Source: Chloroflexi bacterium 44-23 (GTDB taxonomy: Bacteria > Chloroflexota > Anaerolineae > Anaerolineales > Anaerolineaceae). From it: a stretch of 64,000 nucleotides of DNA. A program made the position numbers and the translations under genes. Of this stretch, positions 28,122 through 36,617 are shown piece by piece. Where the stretch lies: NCBI GenBank assembly GCA_001899005.1, contig MKUW01000026.1:85468-149467 (forward strand). Direction: 5' to 3'. The notes below the pieces were generated by a model. That model was given only the letters and a program-made list of their open reading frames with translations, was not told the DNA's origin and ran no database searches. How positions within the stretch are numbered: the first letter of the stretch is position 1; each line of letters starts with the position of its first letter.

Positions 28122-29405
28122 TTAGATTGTCTTCATCGATTCACAAACAGCCGCAGCAAACTCGATTGTTCCAAGTTGGGTAGAATTTGGCACAAATTGG
28201 GCCAGATCATAGGTTATCAATGCTTTATCGTACGTTTGTTCAAGGCCCTCATTGATCAGATCTGCTGCCTCATCCCAACCCAAATAACGCAGCATCATTT
28301 CAGCTGAAAGAATTAACGAAGAAGGGTTGGCAAGATTCTTGCCGGCTCTACCGGGGGCTGTTCCATGGGTGGCTTCGAAAATCGCCAGCCCGCTCTCATA
28401 ATTAATATTGGCTCCGGGTGCAATCCCAATTCCCCCAACCTGTGCAGCCAGTGCATCCGAAAGATAATCTCCATTCAAATTGGTAGTCGCGATCACCTCA
28501 AACCTTTGCGGGTATAACAATGTTTGTTGAAAGGCTGCGTCGGTGATAATATCGTTCATCCAAATCTTGCCATTTTGAAGAGCGCTTTCTTTTTCTTGTC
28601 CGGCAATTTCATCACCATACATTTCGCGGGTTTTTTGCCATTGTTGAGATGTGTAGACCTGATCAGGGAATTCATCCGTGCCAACTTGATAACCCCAGTT
28701 GAGGAATCCACCTTCCGTGAACTTCATAATATTGCCCTTGTGCACCAGAGTGACTGTCTTCTTACCGAATTTCAAGGCATAATTAACAGCGGCACGTACC
28801 AGTCGTTTACTACCCTCCATTGAAATTGGTTTGATTCCAAAGGCAACATTTTCATTGAACCGAATTTTTTGTTTCTCATCGGGAAAGTTATCGGAAATTA
28901 ATTGAAAGAATTGATTTGCTTCAGTTGAATCTGCCTCAAACTCAATACCACTATAGACATCTTCAGTGTTTTCGCGAAAAATAGTAATATTCATAATCTC
29001 GGGGTGTTTAACCGGAGCAGGAACCCCATGAAACCACCGAATTGGGCGTACGCAGGCATACAGATCCAATTCTTTCCGCAGGGCCACATTTAGTGAACGA
29101 ATTCCCCCACCGATTGGAGTCGTCATTGGGCCTTTTATTCCAATACGAAATTTTCTAAATTGCTCCAAGGTTTCATCCGGAAGCCAGGAACCAGTCTGAT
29201 GAAAGGCGACTTCACCCGCTAAAACGGGAAGAAAATTAATGGAGCGATTGTCTCCATACGCTTTTCTAATTGCGCATTCGATGACCATTTTTGTGGCTGC
29301 CCACACTTCCGGTCCAATACCGTCGCCAGGTATGACAGGAATAATAATTTTGTTCGGCACAAAAAGTTTGCCTGCACGCATTTGGATAATGTTTTCTAGT
29401 TCCAT
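28122..29405 (-). CDS. icd: isocitrate dehydrogenase, Icd type, altered cofactor motif
   Basis: 427 residues with the homodimeric bacterial Icd fold: VIPGDGIGPEVW at 24-35, substrate loop RSLNVALRKELDLYACVRP at 103-121 with the phosphorylatable serine position Ser104, and IFEATHGTAP at 342-351. In E. coli the next two residues are Lys-Tyr (344-345), which bind the 2'-phosphate of NADP. Here they are Gly352-Arg353 (GTAPGRAGKN), so NADP preference cannot be assumed. The enzyme oxidatively decarboxylates isocitrate to 2-oxoglutarate. First gene of the icd-acnA operon, divergent from the IclR regulator. Confidence 0.93.
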   Translation of the reverse strand: MELENIIQMRAGKLFVPNKIIIPVIPGDGIGPEVWAATKMVIECAIRKAYGDNRSINFLPVLAGEVAFHQTGSWLPDETLEQFRKFRIGIKGPMTTPIGGGIRSLNVALRKELDLYACVRPIRWFHGVPAPVKHPEIMNITIFRENTEDVYSGIEFEADSTEANQFFQLISDNFPDEKQKIRFNENVAFGIKPISMEGSKRLVRAAVNYALKFGKKTVTLVHKGNIMKFTEGGFLNWGYQVGTDEFPDQVYTSQQWQKTREMYGDEIAGQEKESALQNGKIWMNDIITDAAFQQTLLYPQRFEVIATTNLNGDYLSDALAAQVGGIGIAPGANINYESGLAIFEATHGTAPGRAGKNLANPSSLILSAEMMLRYLGWDEAADLINEGLEQTYDKALITYDLAQFVPNSTQLGTIEFAAAVCESMKTI

Positions 29406-29486
29406 CTAAAAAGTTCTCCCACTCTAAAGTTTATGATCGCTGCTGTACCCATTACTATAGTACCTACGCTTTCTCGAAATTACCAC

Positions 29487-29515
29487 TTGACTTATCATCT
29501 TTTTATCCATATAAT
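29487..29515 (+). promoter_or_regulatory. sigma-70-type promoter of the IclR gene
   Basis: TTGACT (29487-29492), a 17-base spacer and a perfect TATAAT (29510-29515) give a near-consensus rightward promoter. The expected start is around 29522, about 36 bases before the regulator ATG and immediately before a palindrome. Confidence 0.8.
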
Positions 29516-29528
29516 CATATAATAAATC

Positions 29529-29543
29529 TGGGACGCCGTCCCA
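29529..29543. promoter_or_regulatory. 15-base palindrome, candidate IclR operator
   Basis: TGGGAC-GCC-GTCCCA has perfect 6-base arms and lies just downstream of the predicted transcription start of the IclR gene. IclR-family dimers bind short palindromes of about this size, so autoregulation and possible control of the divergent icd-acnA operon are inferred. Confidence 0.6.
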
Positions 29544-29557
29544 CTAAGCGGAACATT

Positions 29558-30343
29558 ATGCGAACAGAAAAAGTTCAAACCCTTGATCGCGCATTTCAAA
29601 TACTGGATTGTTTTTCCCTTGAGCAAAATGCTTTGGGGGTTCGTGAGGTTGCACGAATAACCGCATTGCCGGTCAGCGTATGTGGACGCTTAATGAGTTC
29701 CTTGCGTGACTGGGGTATGTTAAACCAGGATGCCCGTACCAAAGAATACATGATTGGTGCAAAGGCATTGCGCTGGGGAGAAATTTACCTCGCGAACCTT
29801 GATATCCGTACAGTCGCATTGCCTGAAATAAATGAATTATTAGTCAAAACAAAAGAGACTATCAGCCTTTACATATTAGATGGCGACGAACGTCTATGCG
29901 TTGAGCGGATGGAAAGCGCTCAAAATGTGCGTATCGTGGCACGTATCGGAAGGCGATTGCCTTTGTATGCCGGATCAGCAGGAAAAGTATTGTTGGCATT
30001 TTTACCTGAATTCCGTCGAAATGAAATCCTTTCTAAGACAAATTTCACGCCATTTACAAAAAGCACAATCATTGATGAGAAGATCCTGCGACAGGAATTA
30101 GAGCAAATCCGCAAACAATGTTATGCGTTTTCAGATGGAGAATGGGTGTCTGATGCGGCAGGTATTGCTGCGCCAATTTTTGACTATCACAATGATGTGG
30201 TTGCCGCATTGACCATCTCTGGCCCTTCAAATCGATTTACTGCGGCTGCCAGGAAGATTCACATTTTCAATATTCTCCGCTCAGTTCAGCGTATATCGAA
30301 TGACCTGGGTTATATAGGAAATGCTTATCCTCAAACCTATTAA
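29558..30343 (+). CDS. IclR-family transcriptional regulator
   Basis: 261 residues. The N-terminal winged helix-turn-helix (residues 5-65) reads TLDRAFQILDCF and LGVREVARITALPVSVCGRLMSSL, and the C-terminal effector domain (80-250) contains RIGRRLPLYAGSAGKVLLAF and GVSDAAGIAAPIFD-like stretches (GEWVSDAAGIAAPIFDYHNDVVAALTISGP), a classic IclR ligand pocket. It sits between icd-acnA and citrate synthase and probably regulates them in response to a small organic acid; this is inference from position and from the operator-like palindrome. No strong ribosome site is seen. Confidence 0.9.
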   Translation: MRTEKVQTLDRAFQILDCFSLEQNALGVREVARITALPVSVCGRLMSSLRDWGMLNQDARTKEYMIGAKALRWGEIYLANLDIRTVALPEINELLVKTKETISLYILDGDERLCVERMESAQNVRIVARIGRRLPLYAGSAGKVLLAFLPEFRRNEILSKTNFTPFTKSTIIDEKILRQELEQIRKQCYAFSDGEWVSDAAGIAAPIFDYHNDVVAALTISGPSNRFTAAARKIHIFNILRSVQRISNDLGYIGNAYPQTY

Positions 30344-30468
30344 ATTTCGTCAAATCCAAGAATTAAATTCCACTCTTTTTAAAATCCCCTTCCATAATTC
30401 ATATAGACAAAAAGTTTTATTACCAACACATTTGTTTTATCATTATCATTCCATAGGAGCCAAAACCA

Positions 30469-31797
30469 ATGAAGATCATCGAAGAAAGAATTGCTGCACA
30501 ACTTCCACTTTGGCGCGAACGGGTCAATCATTTGCGAGGGAAAAGCGGAGATTTCAAAGTTTGTGATGTCACTGTTTCACAAATTTATAGTGGAATTCGC
30601 GGGGTTCAAATTCAAGTAAGCGACATCTCTTACGTTGACCCCAAAGAAGGAATTAGGATCCGTGGATTTACAATAGATGAATTGATGCAAGAACTTCCAA
30701 AGGCACGGGATACGAAGAATCCGATGGCTGGAGGATTATATTTTTTATTGCTGACCGGAGATTTACCCAGTCAAGCAGAGGCTATGGCAGTTGAAGAAGA
30801 ATGGCAACATCGCTGTTTAATTCCAACCTACGTTTTTAATTCAATTCGTCGCATGCCGCCAGATACACATCCAATGACATTGCTTTCAATGGGAATCATG
30901 GCATTACAACGCGAATCTGTCTTTGCCCGCAAGTATGCCGAAGGAGCGAATAAACAGGACCATTGGCGTTTCTATCTGGAGGATGCAATGAACCTGACCG
31001 CCAAGCTTCCCGGCCTGGCTGCCTTTATTTACAATCTTCGTTATCAGGATGGCATTTACATTCCACCCAATCCAGATTTGGATTGGGGCGCCAATTTTGG
31101 TTACATGATCGACCGTCTTAAAGATCCTGATTATTATGATCTTTGCCGATTGTTCTTTTTCTTGCATTCGGATCATGAAGGTGCCAATGTAAGCGCGCAT
31201 ACCAGCCATCTCGTCAGTTCTGCCTTATCGGATGTTTATCTATCCTGTTCCGCAGGAATTAATGGTCTGGCAGGACCATTACATGGTCTTGCAAATCAGG
31301 AATGTCTTAAATGGCTATTGGACATTCGCGATCAGTTCAATGGATACCCAACCCAGCCACAATTGGAACAGTATTTACGATCCTTGCTCGCAAATGGCGA
31401 AATGATACCAGGTTATGGCCATGCTGTCTTACGGATCACGGACCCGCGTTTTACAGCTCAATTGAATTTTGCACATGAGAATATCAAAGATGATCCCCTC
31501 ATCGATTTGGTCGAGATGGTCTATAATACTCTGCCTCCGTTATTAATGGAGAAAGGAAAAGTAAACAATCCGTGGCCAAATGTGGATGCGATTAATGGCG
31601 CTTTGCAATACCATTACGGCGTCACTCAATTTGATTTTTATACGGTCTTGTTTGGAATTAGCCGCATTCTTGGAATTACAGCCCATATTGTTTGGGCAAG
31701 AGCCCTCTTAAAACCGATTGAAAGGCCAAAATCATTAACCACGGATATGTTGGAGGCAATGGTAACCCAGAATGAAAAGGCGAATGGAGTAAATTAA
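30469..31797 (+). CDS. citrate synthase, eukaryote-like (type I si) form
   Basis: 442 residues. Catalytic residues are His272 in AGPLHGLANQE, His318 in PGYGHAVLR and Asp373 in NPWPNVDAINGAL. The surrounding sequence, including NGLAGPLHGLANQE, YYTVLFGISRILGI and ERPKS, is much closer to mitochondrial citrate synthase than to the E. coli GltA form, and it lacks the GltA N-terminal domain. It condenses acetyl-CoA with oxaloacetate. AGGAG lies ten bases before the ATG. The stop codon is followed at once by the ATG of the HPr-kinase-like gene. It completes a three-enzyme TCA cluster with acnA and icd. Confidence 0.94.
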   Translation: MKIIEERIAAQLPLWRERVNHLRGKSGDFKVCDVTVSQIYSGIRGVQIQVSDISYVDPKEGIRIRGFTIDELMQELPKARDTKNPMAGGLYFLLLTGDLPSQAEAMAVEEEWQHRCLIPTYVFNSIRRMPPDTHPMTLLSMGIMALQRESVFARKYAEGANKQDHWRFYLEDAMNLTAKLPGLAAFIYNLRYQDGIYIPPNPDLDWGANFGYMIDRLKDPDYYDLCRLFFFLHSDHEGANVSAHTSHLVSSALSDVYLSCSAGINGLAGPLHGLANQECLKWLLDIRDQFNGYPTQPQLEQYLRSLLANGEMIPGYGHAVLRITDPRFTAQLNFAHENIKDDPLIDLVEMVYNTLPPLLMEKGKVNNPWPNVDAINGALQYHYGVTQFDFYTVLFGISRILGITAHIVWARALLKPIERPKSLTTDMLEAMVTQNEKANGVN

Positions 31798-33558
31798 ATG
31801 GAACAGGAATTATATCAATTATATGCGGACAAAATTGTTATTCGAATCCGCAACCGTGTCTGTGATACTGTCGGTGAATTGATTTCAAGTAAAATTTTTT
31901 CAGCAGTGCTTTCTCAATATGTGCAGCATTTAGCCCGCCAACAATCTCGCTTGCTGGGTGTGTTTCAAGATAAAAATAACATCACACCACAGGAAGTCAA
32001 GACTTTGCAAAAAACGCTCATTATGCTTGCAAAATTGCCTGCCGACCAGGCCCAAATGCTTGTGCCCAATAGTGCTACATTCTTTGAAGATCTTGATCTG
32101 TTGAGTGACTTTGTTGAACAGCTATATAATTTCTGGCGCGGTCTTCACCGCTTGATTATTTGCGACTCCAAAGGGTTACGACTTGATCAAAAGCCTTACC
32201 GCACCTTTAGCGACACTGTCGAAAAGCTTATGCACGTGGTTCGCTCGGCGCAACGCGACATTCTTGAGAACGTAACCGGCAAACATCCCCGCGTCTATCG
32301 CCAGGTAAGCGCTGGAGCAAAAATGGCAGTGATTGCCTTGCCAGGCAAAACTCCGTTTACTTCGCCTATTTATAAAAAACTGAACAGAATTCAAGTGACT
32401 CGCCAAGTCTTAATTTATCCTCCTATGATCTATAACTCGTCAAACAACAAGCGCAGCGGCACGTTCACACAGGTCAATTACAATCCGATCAAGGGCGTAA
32501 ATTTTGATGCGCGTGAGTGGTTATGTTATCCGGCCAAAGTAGGATCTCTGGTTATAAACGTCTATTTTTCGATGGAATACTTTGAATTGGGGTTCTCGCT
32601 CTGTAACTTATTTGAGATAGCCGATGATGAGGATTTGCTGCGAAAGCCAGATGCGATTTTTATGTTTGGTCTGCCGCCGGAAGATGAGAATGCCACGCAG
32701 GAATCTGAAACGATTTTTTACGATGATCTGGAAAATAACATTTTGGTAGGCTCAGTACCATTCCGCGAAAAGTATGGTTATTTTGGCTATTTAAAGAAAA
32801 TGATTCTGACGCTTCATAATATTAAAATGATGAAGAATGGGCGAATGCCATTCCACGGAGCCATGTTCCACATTGTCTTGCGTGATGCAGGCGCTTCGAA
32901 TGTGGTTCTTATCGGAGATAGTGGAGCTGGCAAATCGGAGACTCTGGAAGCATTGCGGGATATTATCGAAGACCAGGTGGAAGAACTGACAATCATTGCT
33001 GATGATATGGGATCAATTGAAATTACGGAAGATGGCCGGGTTCTTGGCTATGGGACTGAAATTGGGGCATTTGTCCGCCTCGATGACCTTCAAAAAGGGT
33101 ATGCATTGGGGCAAATTGACCGTACCATCATCATGAATCCCGATCAAGTCAACGCCAGGGTGGTCATCCCGGTCACCAAGTATCAAGACATCATAAAGGG
33201 ATATGAGATTGATTTCGTCTTGTATGCCAATAATTATGACCTGGTGGACGAAGATCATCCGGTGATTAAGCAATTTAAAAATACCGAAAATGCTTTAGAG
33301 GTCTTCAGGTCTGGAGCTGTGATGAGCAAAGGTACTACCACAACGACAGGATTGACGCATTCTTATTTTGCCAATATTTTTGGTCCCCCCCAATATCGCG
33401 CCCTTCATGAAGAGATCGCGCAAAAATATTTTGAAAAATTCTTTGAGAGTTCAATTTTTGTCGGAGAAATGCGCACTCAATTAGGAATTTCTGGTAAGGA
33501 ATTTACCGGACCAAGTGAATCCGCCAGATCTTTATTGAATATGCTGCTGAAAAAATAA
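31798..33558 (+). CDS. HPr-kinase/PEPCK-like P-loop protein of unknown function
   Basis: 586 residues. The only motif I recognise is the P-loop GDSGAGKSE at residues 373-381, which matches the HPr kinase/phosphorylase loop (GxSGxGKSE) and the related PEP-carboxykinase fold. Downstream, IIADDMGSIEI could be the metal-binding acidic strand. The first 350 residues are helical and unassigned; the full length is almost double that of a normal HprK. It begins zero bases after the citrate synthase stop, so the two products are probably made together. A protein kinase/phosphatase acting on central carbon metabolism or a nucleotide-dependent carboxykinase-like enzyme are both possible; HPr itself is not in the window. 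Confidence 0.6.
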   Translation: MEQELYQLYADKIVIRIRNRVCDTVGELISSKIFSAVLSQYVQHLARQQSRLLGVFQDKNNITPQEVKTLQKTLIMLAKLPADQAQMLVPNSATFFEDLDLLSDFVEQLYNFWRGLHRLIICDSKGLRLDQKPYRTFSDTVEKLMHVVRSAQRDILENVTGKHPRVYRQVSAGAKMAVIALPGKTPFTSPIYKKLNRIQVTRQVLIYPPMIYNSSNNKRSGTFTQVNYNPIKGVNFDAREWLCYPAKVGSLVINVYFSMEYFELGFSLCNLFEIADDEDLLRKPDAIFMFGLPPEDENATQESETIFYDDLENNILVGSVPFREKYGYFGYLKKMILTLHNIKMMKNGRMPFHGAMFHIVLRDAGASNVVLIGDSGAGKSETLEALRDIIEDQVEELTIIADDMGSIEITEDGRVLGYGTEIGAFVRLDDLQKGYALGQIDRTIIMNPDQVNARVVIPVTKYQDIIKGYEIDFVLYANNYDLVDEDHPVIKQFKNTENALEVFRSGAVMSKGTTTTTGLTHSYFANIFGPPQYRALHEEIAQKYFEKFFESSIFVGEMRTQLGISGKEFTGPSESARSLLNMLLKK

Positions 33559-33615
33559 AGGGTGCCTCGATTGTAAAGAATTAGGCAAATTTTTAAGAAA
33601 CTGGAAGGAGGTTCC

Positions 33616-34761
33616 TTATGGGTGGGTCATTTCTCCCAAAGTGAGCTGCACTTCCATTGCAGACCCATCTCTTATTAACCCGATCTTAAGCGTATCACCC
33701 GGCTTATATTGAAAAAGGACATTAATGAAAGAATGTTTTTCATCTAACTCAGTTTCGCCTAATTTGGTAATGATGTCGCCAATTTTGATACCAGATTTAT
33801 CAGCTGGGGTATTCGATCCTACTTTTGTAATATAAATACCGTAATCTGCGGGTAGATTATACTGGGCTGCGATGCGTGGTGTAATAACCTCATAATTAGC
33901 ACCAAAAAATGGTCTGGCGAAATAGCCTTTCTGGATGATTTGATTACTGATCATTTGAGCAGTGAGAGATGGTATGGCAAAACCGAGCGCTTCCGCGTTG
34001 GCGGATCCGGAGTTATTTGTACGAATAACGAGCGTGTTGATACCGATAATTTCACCAGCCAGGTTGACCAAAGGCCCACCAGAATTACCATTATTAATGG
34101 CGGCATCTGTTTGAATCAGATCTTCAATCATGTAACCTGAGCCGGTATCGAGCGAACGGCCAAGGGCACTTACAACTCCTACGGTGACTGAATTACGGAA
34201 AGTGCCCAGTGGTGACCCAATGGCGATCACTGTTTCACCGGGTTGCAATAAATCAGAATTACCGATTTTGGCGACTGCCGGAACTTTTCCTTCTACCTTT
34301 AGGACAGCCAGATCCGCAAAAACATCACGATTTATTAGCGTTGCGTCTTGTTGTCTTCCATCGTTATAAATTACTGAGATGGTTTTTGTGTTTTCAATAA
34401 CGTGGTTATTGGTGATAATATAACCATCCGGCGAAATGATGACACCGCTCCCGCTTACCTCCTGATCTGGAGTAACACCGAAGAATGTCTGCACACCGCT
34501 AATAGTACCGACTACCGTCACAACCGCCGGTTCCACTTGATTAACAACATTGGTTATCGTGGTTTGTATGTCTGTATTTGAGATGGTAATCAATTCCGGT
34601 GGTGCGGTAGCCGAAACAGAAGGGATTACAAGCGCCGATTGTGTGTTTTGTTTTTTCAGTAAATTAAATGTTGTCAATGTTCCTGCAGCAGCCCCCAGGA
34701 GCGCTGAGCCAAAAGAGAACAGAATAATCAACAAGACCAGGAGTATTCGTTTTGGATTCAT
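33616..34761 (-). CDS. HtrA/DegP-type serine protease with PDZ domain
   Basis: 381 residues. One N-terminal membrane helix (5-28) anchors the protein; the trypsin-like domain has the triad His120 (ITNNHVIE), Asp150 (VFADLAVLKV) and Ser227 (NNGNSGGPLV). A single PDZ domain occupies about 285-375 (DKSGIKIGDIITKLGETELD). It should degrade or sense misfolded envelope proteins. The gene is convergent with the HPr-kinase-like gene and divergent from the M23 lipoprotein gene. The 57 bases between the convergent stops hold only a weak five-base stem before a short T-run. Confidence 0.92.
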   Translation of the reverse strand: MNPKRILLVLLIILFSFGSALLGAAAGTLTTFNLLKKQNTQSALVIPSVSATAPPELITISNTDIQTTITNVVNQVEPAVVTVVGTISGVQTFFGVTPDQEVSGSGVIISPDGYIITNNHVIENTKTISVIYNDGRQQDATLINRDVFADLAVLKVEGKVPAVAKIGNSDLLQPGETVIAIGSPLGTFRNSVTVGVVSALGRSLDTGSGYMIEDLIQTDAAINNGNSGGPLVNLAGEIIGINTLVIRTNNSGSANAEALGFAIPSLTAQMISNQIIQKGYFARPFFGANYEVITPRIAAQYNLPADYGIYITKVGSNTPADKSGIKIGDIITKLGETELDEKHSFINVLFQYKPGDTLKIGLIRDGSAMEVQLTLGEMTHP

Positions 34762-34920
34762 ATGCTATTCCTTTAATAATTAAGTATAAAGGTTTTTAAA
34801 TAACACACGAATGAATTTAAAACCTTACTTTTCCGCTTAATGGAAAAAACAATATCGCCCGATTAGTTTAATTTATCATTTATCCGGAAACTCTCAATAC
34901 AATGCCAGGAATTTATTTAA

Positions 34921-34948
34921 TTACGTTTTTATGAGAATTTGATACAAT
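34921..34948 (+). promoter_or_regulatory. promoter giving a possibly leaderless transcript
   Basis: TTACGT (34921-34926), 16 bases, then TACAAT (34943-34948). The usual start point seven bases later falls at or next to the ATG of the M23 lipoprotein (34956). No ribosome site is visible upstream of that ATG, which fits a leaderless message. Confidence 0.45.
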
Positions 34949-34955
34949 CCTTTGA

Positions 34956-35819
34956 ATGAATAAGTCTTTGGTTTTCCTGACCTTCTTTACCTTTGTGCTG
35001 GCTGGGTGCAGCCAGCCTATGTCAAAATCAACAGATGCCAACCCTGCGGCTATTGTGGAATCAAAGATAAGTACGACCACTACAAAAATTCCGAGTCAAA
35101 CAGCAGTAATTACGCCTGTGGAAAAGCTGACATCGACTTCCACTGTGAACGCTTTCAAGGAGACCGCAATTTATTCACCTTTAATTGGTATACCTTTAGC
35201 ACAGTTAACGGATATGATTTTTAACCCATTTCATTTGCCAGCACCAGGGTCTGATGATCCACACCAGGGCATTGATTTCAGTGACATTGACCCGGAAACA
35301 AAAATTGCCAAAACCGGCTTGGGTGTTCAAGCGATCATAGAAGGACGTGTGATTGCGGCAATATCTGATCGTTTTCCATATGGAAATGCAGTAATGACGG
35401 AGACTGATTGGCAGGATCTTCCTCCAGGCTGGCAAGCATTGATTGATTTACAAGCTGTCCCTGCACCCTGGAAGAAGATCAGCGCTTTATCCTGCCCGAC
35501 AGGATGGGACCAGTATTCACCGGATTTGGGTAAATCATCACTCTATATACTTTATGCCCATCTATTAGATCAACCTGAACTTGAAATCGGTGAGCGAATT
35601 ATCGCTGGTGATCCAATTGGAAATATTGGAATGAGTGGTAACGCACTGGCGCCGCATGTTCATGTTGAAATCCGGTATGGGCCATCTAATCTATTTCCAG
35701 ATGGTATCGCGCATTATGATGTTTCTGCTTCTGCCGCGGAAATGAGCAACTACTGCCGCTGGCGAATTAGCGGCTGGTTTCGCCCGATAGACCCGATGCT
35801 GCTACTTTTAAATCAATAA
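34956..35819 (+). CDS. M23 (LytM-type) peptidase-domain lipoprotein
   Basis: 287 residues. Signal and lipobox LAGC with Cys18, a Thr/Ser-rich spacer to about 70, then a peptidase M23 domain. Zinc ligands are intact: His103 and Asp107 in DPHQGIDF and His236 in PHVHVEIRYG, with His202 in LYAHL and His234 as catalytic histidines. Such enzymes cut peptidoglycan cross-links or regulate amidases. It is unusual in having a long insertion (about 140-190) with two Trp-rich stretches between strands. It converges with the M15-like lipoprotein gene nine bases away. Confidence 0.85.
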   Translation: MNKSLVFLTFFTFVLAGCSQPMSKSTDANPAAIVESKISTTTTKIPSQTAVITPVEKLTSTSTVNAFKETAIYSPLIGIPLAQLTDMIFNPFHLPAPGSDDPHQGIDFSDIDPETKIAKTGLGVQAIIEGRVIAAISDRFPYGNAVMTETDWQDLPPGWQALIDLQAVPAPWKKISALSCPTGWDQYSPDLGKSSLYILYAHLLDQPELEIGERIIAGDPIGNIGMSGNALAPHVHVEIRYGPSNLFPDGIAHYDVSASAAEMSNYCRWRISGWFRPIDPMLLLLNQ

Positions 35820-35828
35820 AACTCAGTG

Positions 35829-36611
35829 CTATTGCTCACCCAGTAAATCATAACCTTCAGCCAGCATCCATTGGCAGAGAATAGGTCCGCCATGTTCATC
35901 TGGAATTGGAGCAAAACCCTCAGCTTGCGGTAAGCCGTTAAATCCTCTAAAGTAGCCATAAGGCCCCGTCAACTGGTCCTGAGCCGCCTGTGATAATTCA
36001 GCATCACCAATAGCAATAGCATGAATATGAATCGGTGAACCAGGATAAAGCTGGTCAAAATCACGCAGCCAGGCTGCAAAGCCTGCAATTCTCAGCGCTT
36101 TAATCAAAACGGGGATATCGTCATATAAAACCTGATAGACGCCGTATTGAATGACGGATAAATCGACTGCACCACCACCGGCATGGGTGCCAAAACTGGC
36201 TGAAACACTGTTGTTGTAGCTTCCTTGTGTTAAATGGTATCCGGTCAATTCAAGTTCACCGCCATACAGGGCCTGGGCATTTTGCAGCATTGAAAAGGTC
36301 CTTTGGTTAATCTGCATCCCATTAATTTCAATTCGGGAGTAATCCTCGGGTGGTTGCAGACAACCTGGCGGTTGGTCGAATGTGGCGGTATGAGAGGGTG
36401 TAGCCGTAAATGTAGGTGTCAGTGTTTTAAATGTTGTTCTTGTTTGTGAAGGCGCTGTACTGGTTTGGGATGACATGGGTGGGTGAGGGCTGGGTTTCAG
36501 GGTACTTGTGGGTGGAAAAGTAGGTGTAACTTGCCCGCTACAAGCAGCCAGCATCACAAGGAAGATAATTGCGGATAAATTCAAAAGATGGTTCTTGAGC
36601 TGCTCAGCCAT
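35829..36611 (-). CDS. M15-type D,D-carboxypeptidase-like lipoprotein
   Basis: 260 residues. Lipobox LAAC with Cys24, then a Thr/Pro/Ser-rich spacer to about 80. The core has GTHAGGGAVDLSV (His143, Asp150) and IHIHAI (His195/His197), the zinc-ligand pattern of VanY/M15 peptidases. It likely trims peptidoglycan stem peptides outside the cell. The gene begins six bases after the ClC gene stop and is presumably co-transcribed with it. Together with the convergent M23 lipoprotein it forms a small cell-wall hydrolase locus. Confidence 0.75.
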   Translation of the reverse strand: MAEQLKNHLLNLSAIIFLVMLAACSGQVTPTFPPTSTLKPSPHPPMSSQTSTAPSQTRTTFKTLTPTFTATPSHTATFDQPPGCLQPPEDYSRIEINGMQINQRTFSMLQNAQALYGGELELTGYHLTQGSYNNSVSASFGTHAGGGAVDLSVIQYGVYQVLYDDIPVLIKALRIAGFAAWLRDFDQLYPGSPIHIHAIAIGDAELSQAAQDQLTGPYGYFRGFNGLPQAEGFAPIPDEHGGPILCQWMLAEGYDLLGEQ

Positions 36612-36617
36612 TACACA

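Noticed and set aside
33563..33595. Terminator after the HPr-kinase-like gene
   Set aside because: The stem TGCCT/AGGCA has only five pairs with a 15-base loop, too weak to call despite the following T-run.
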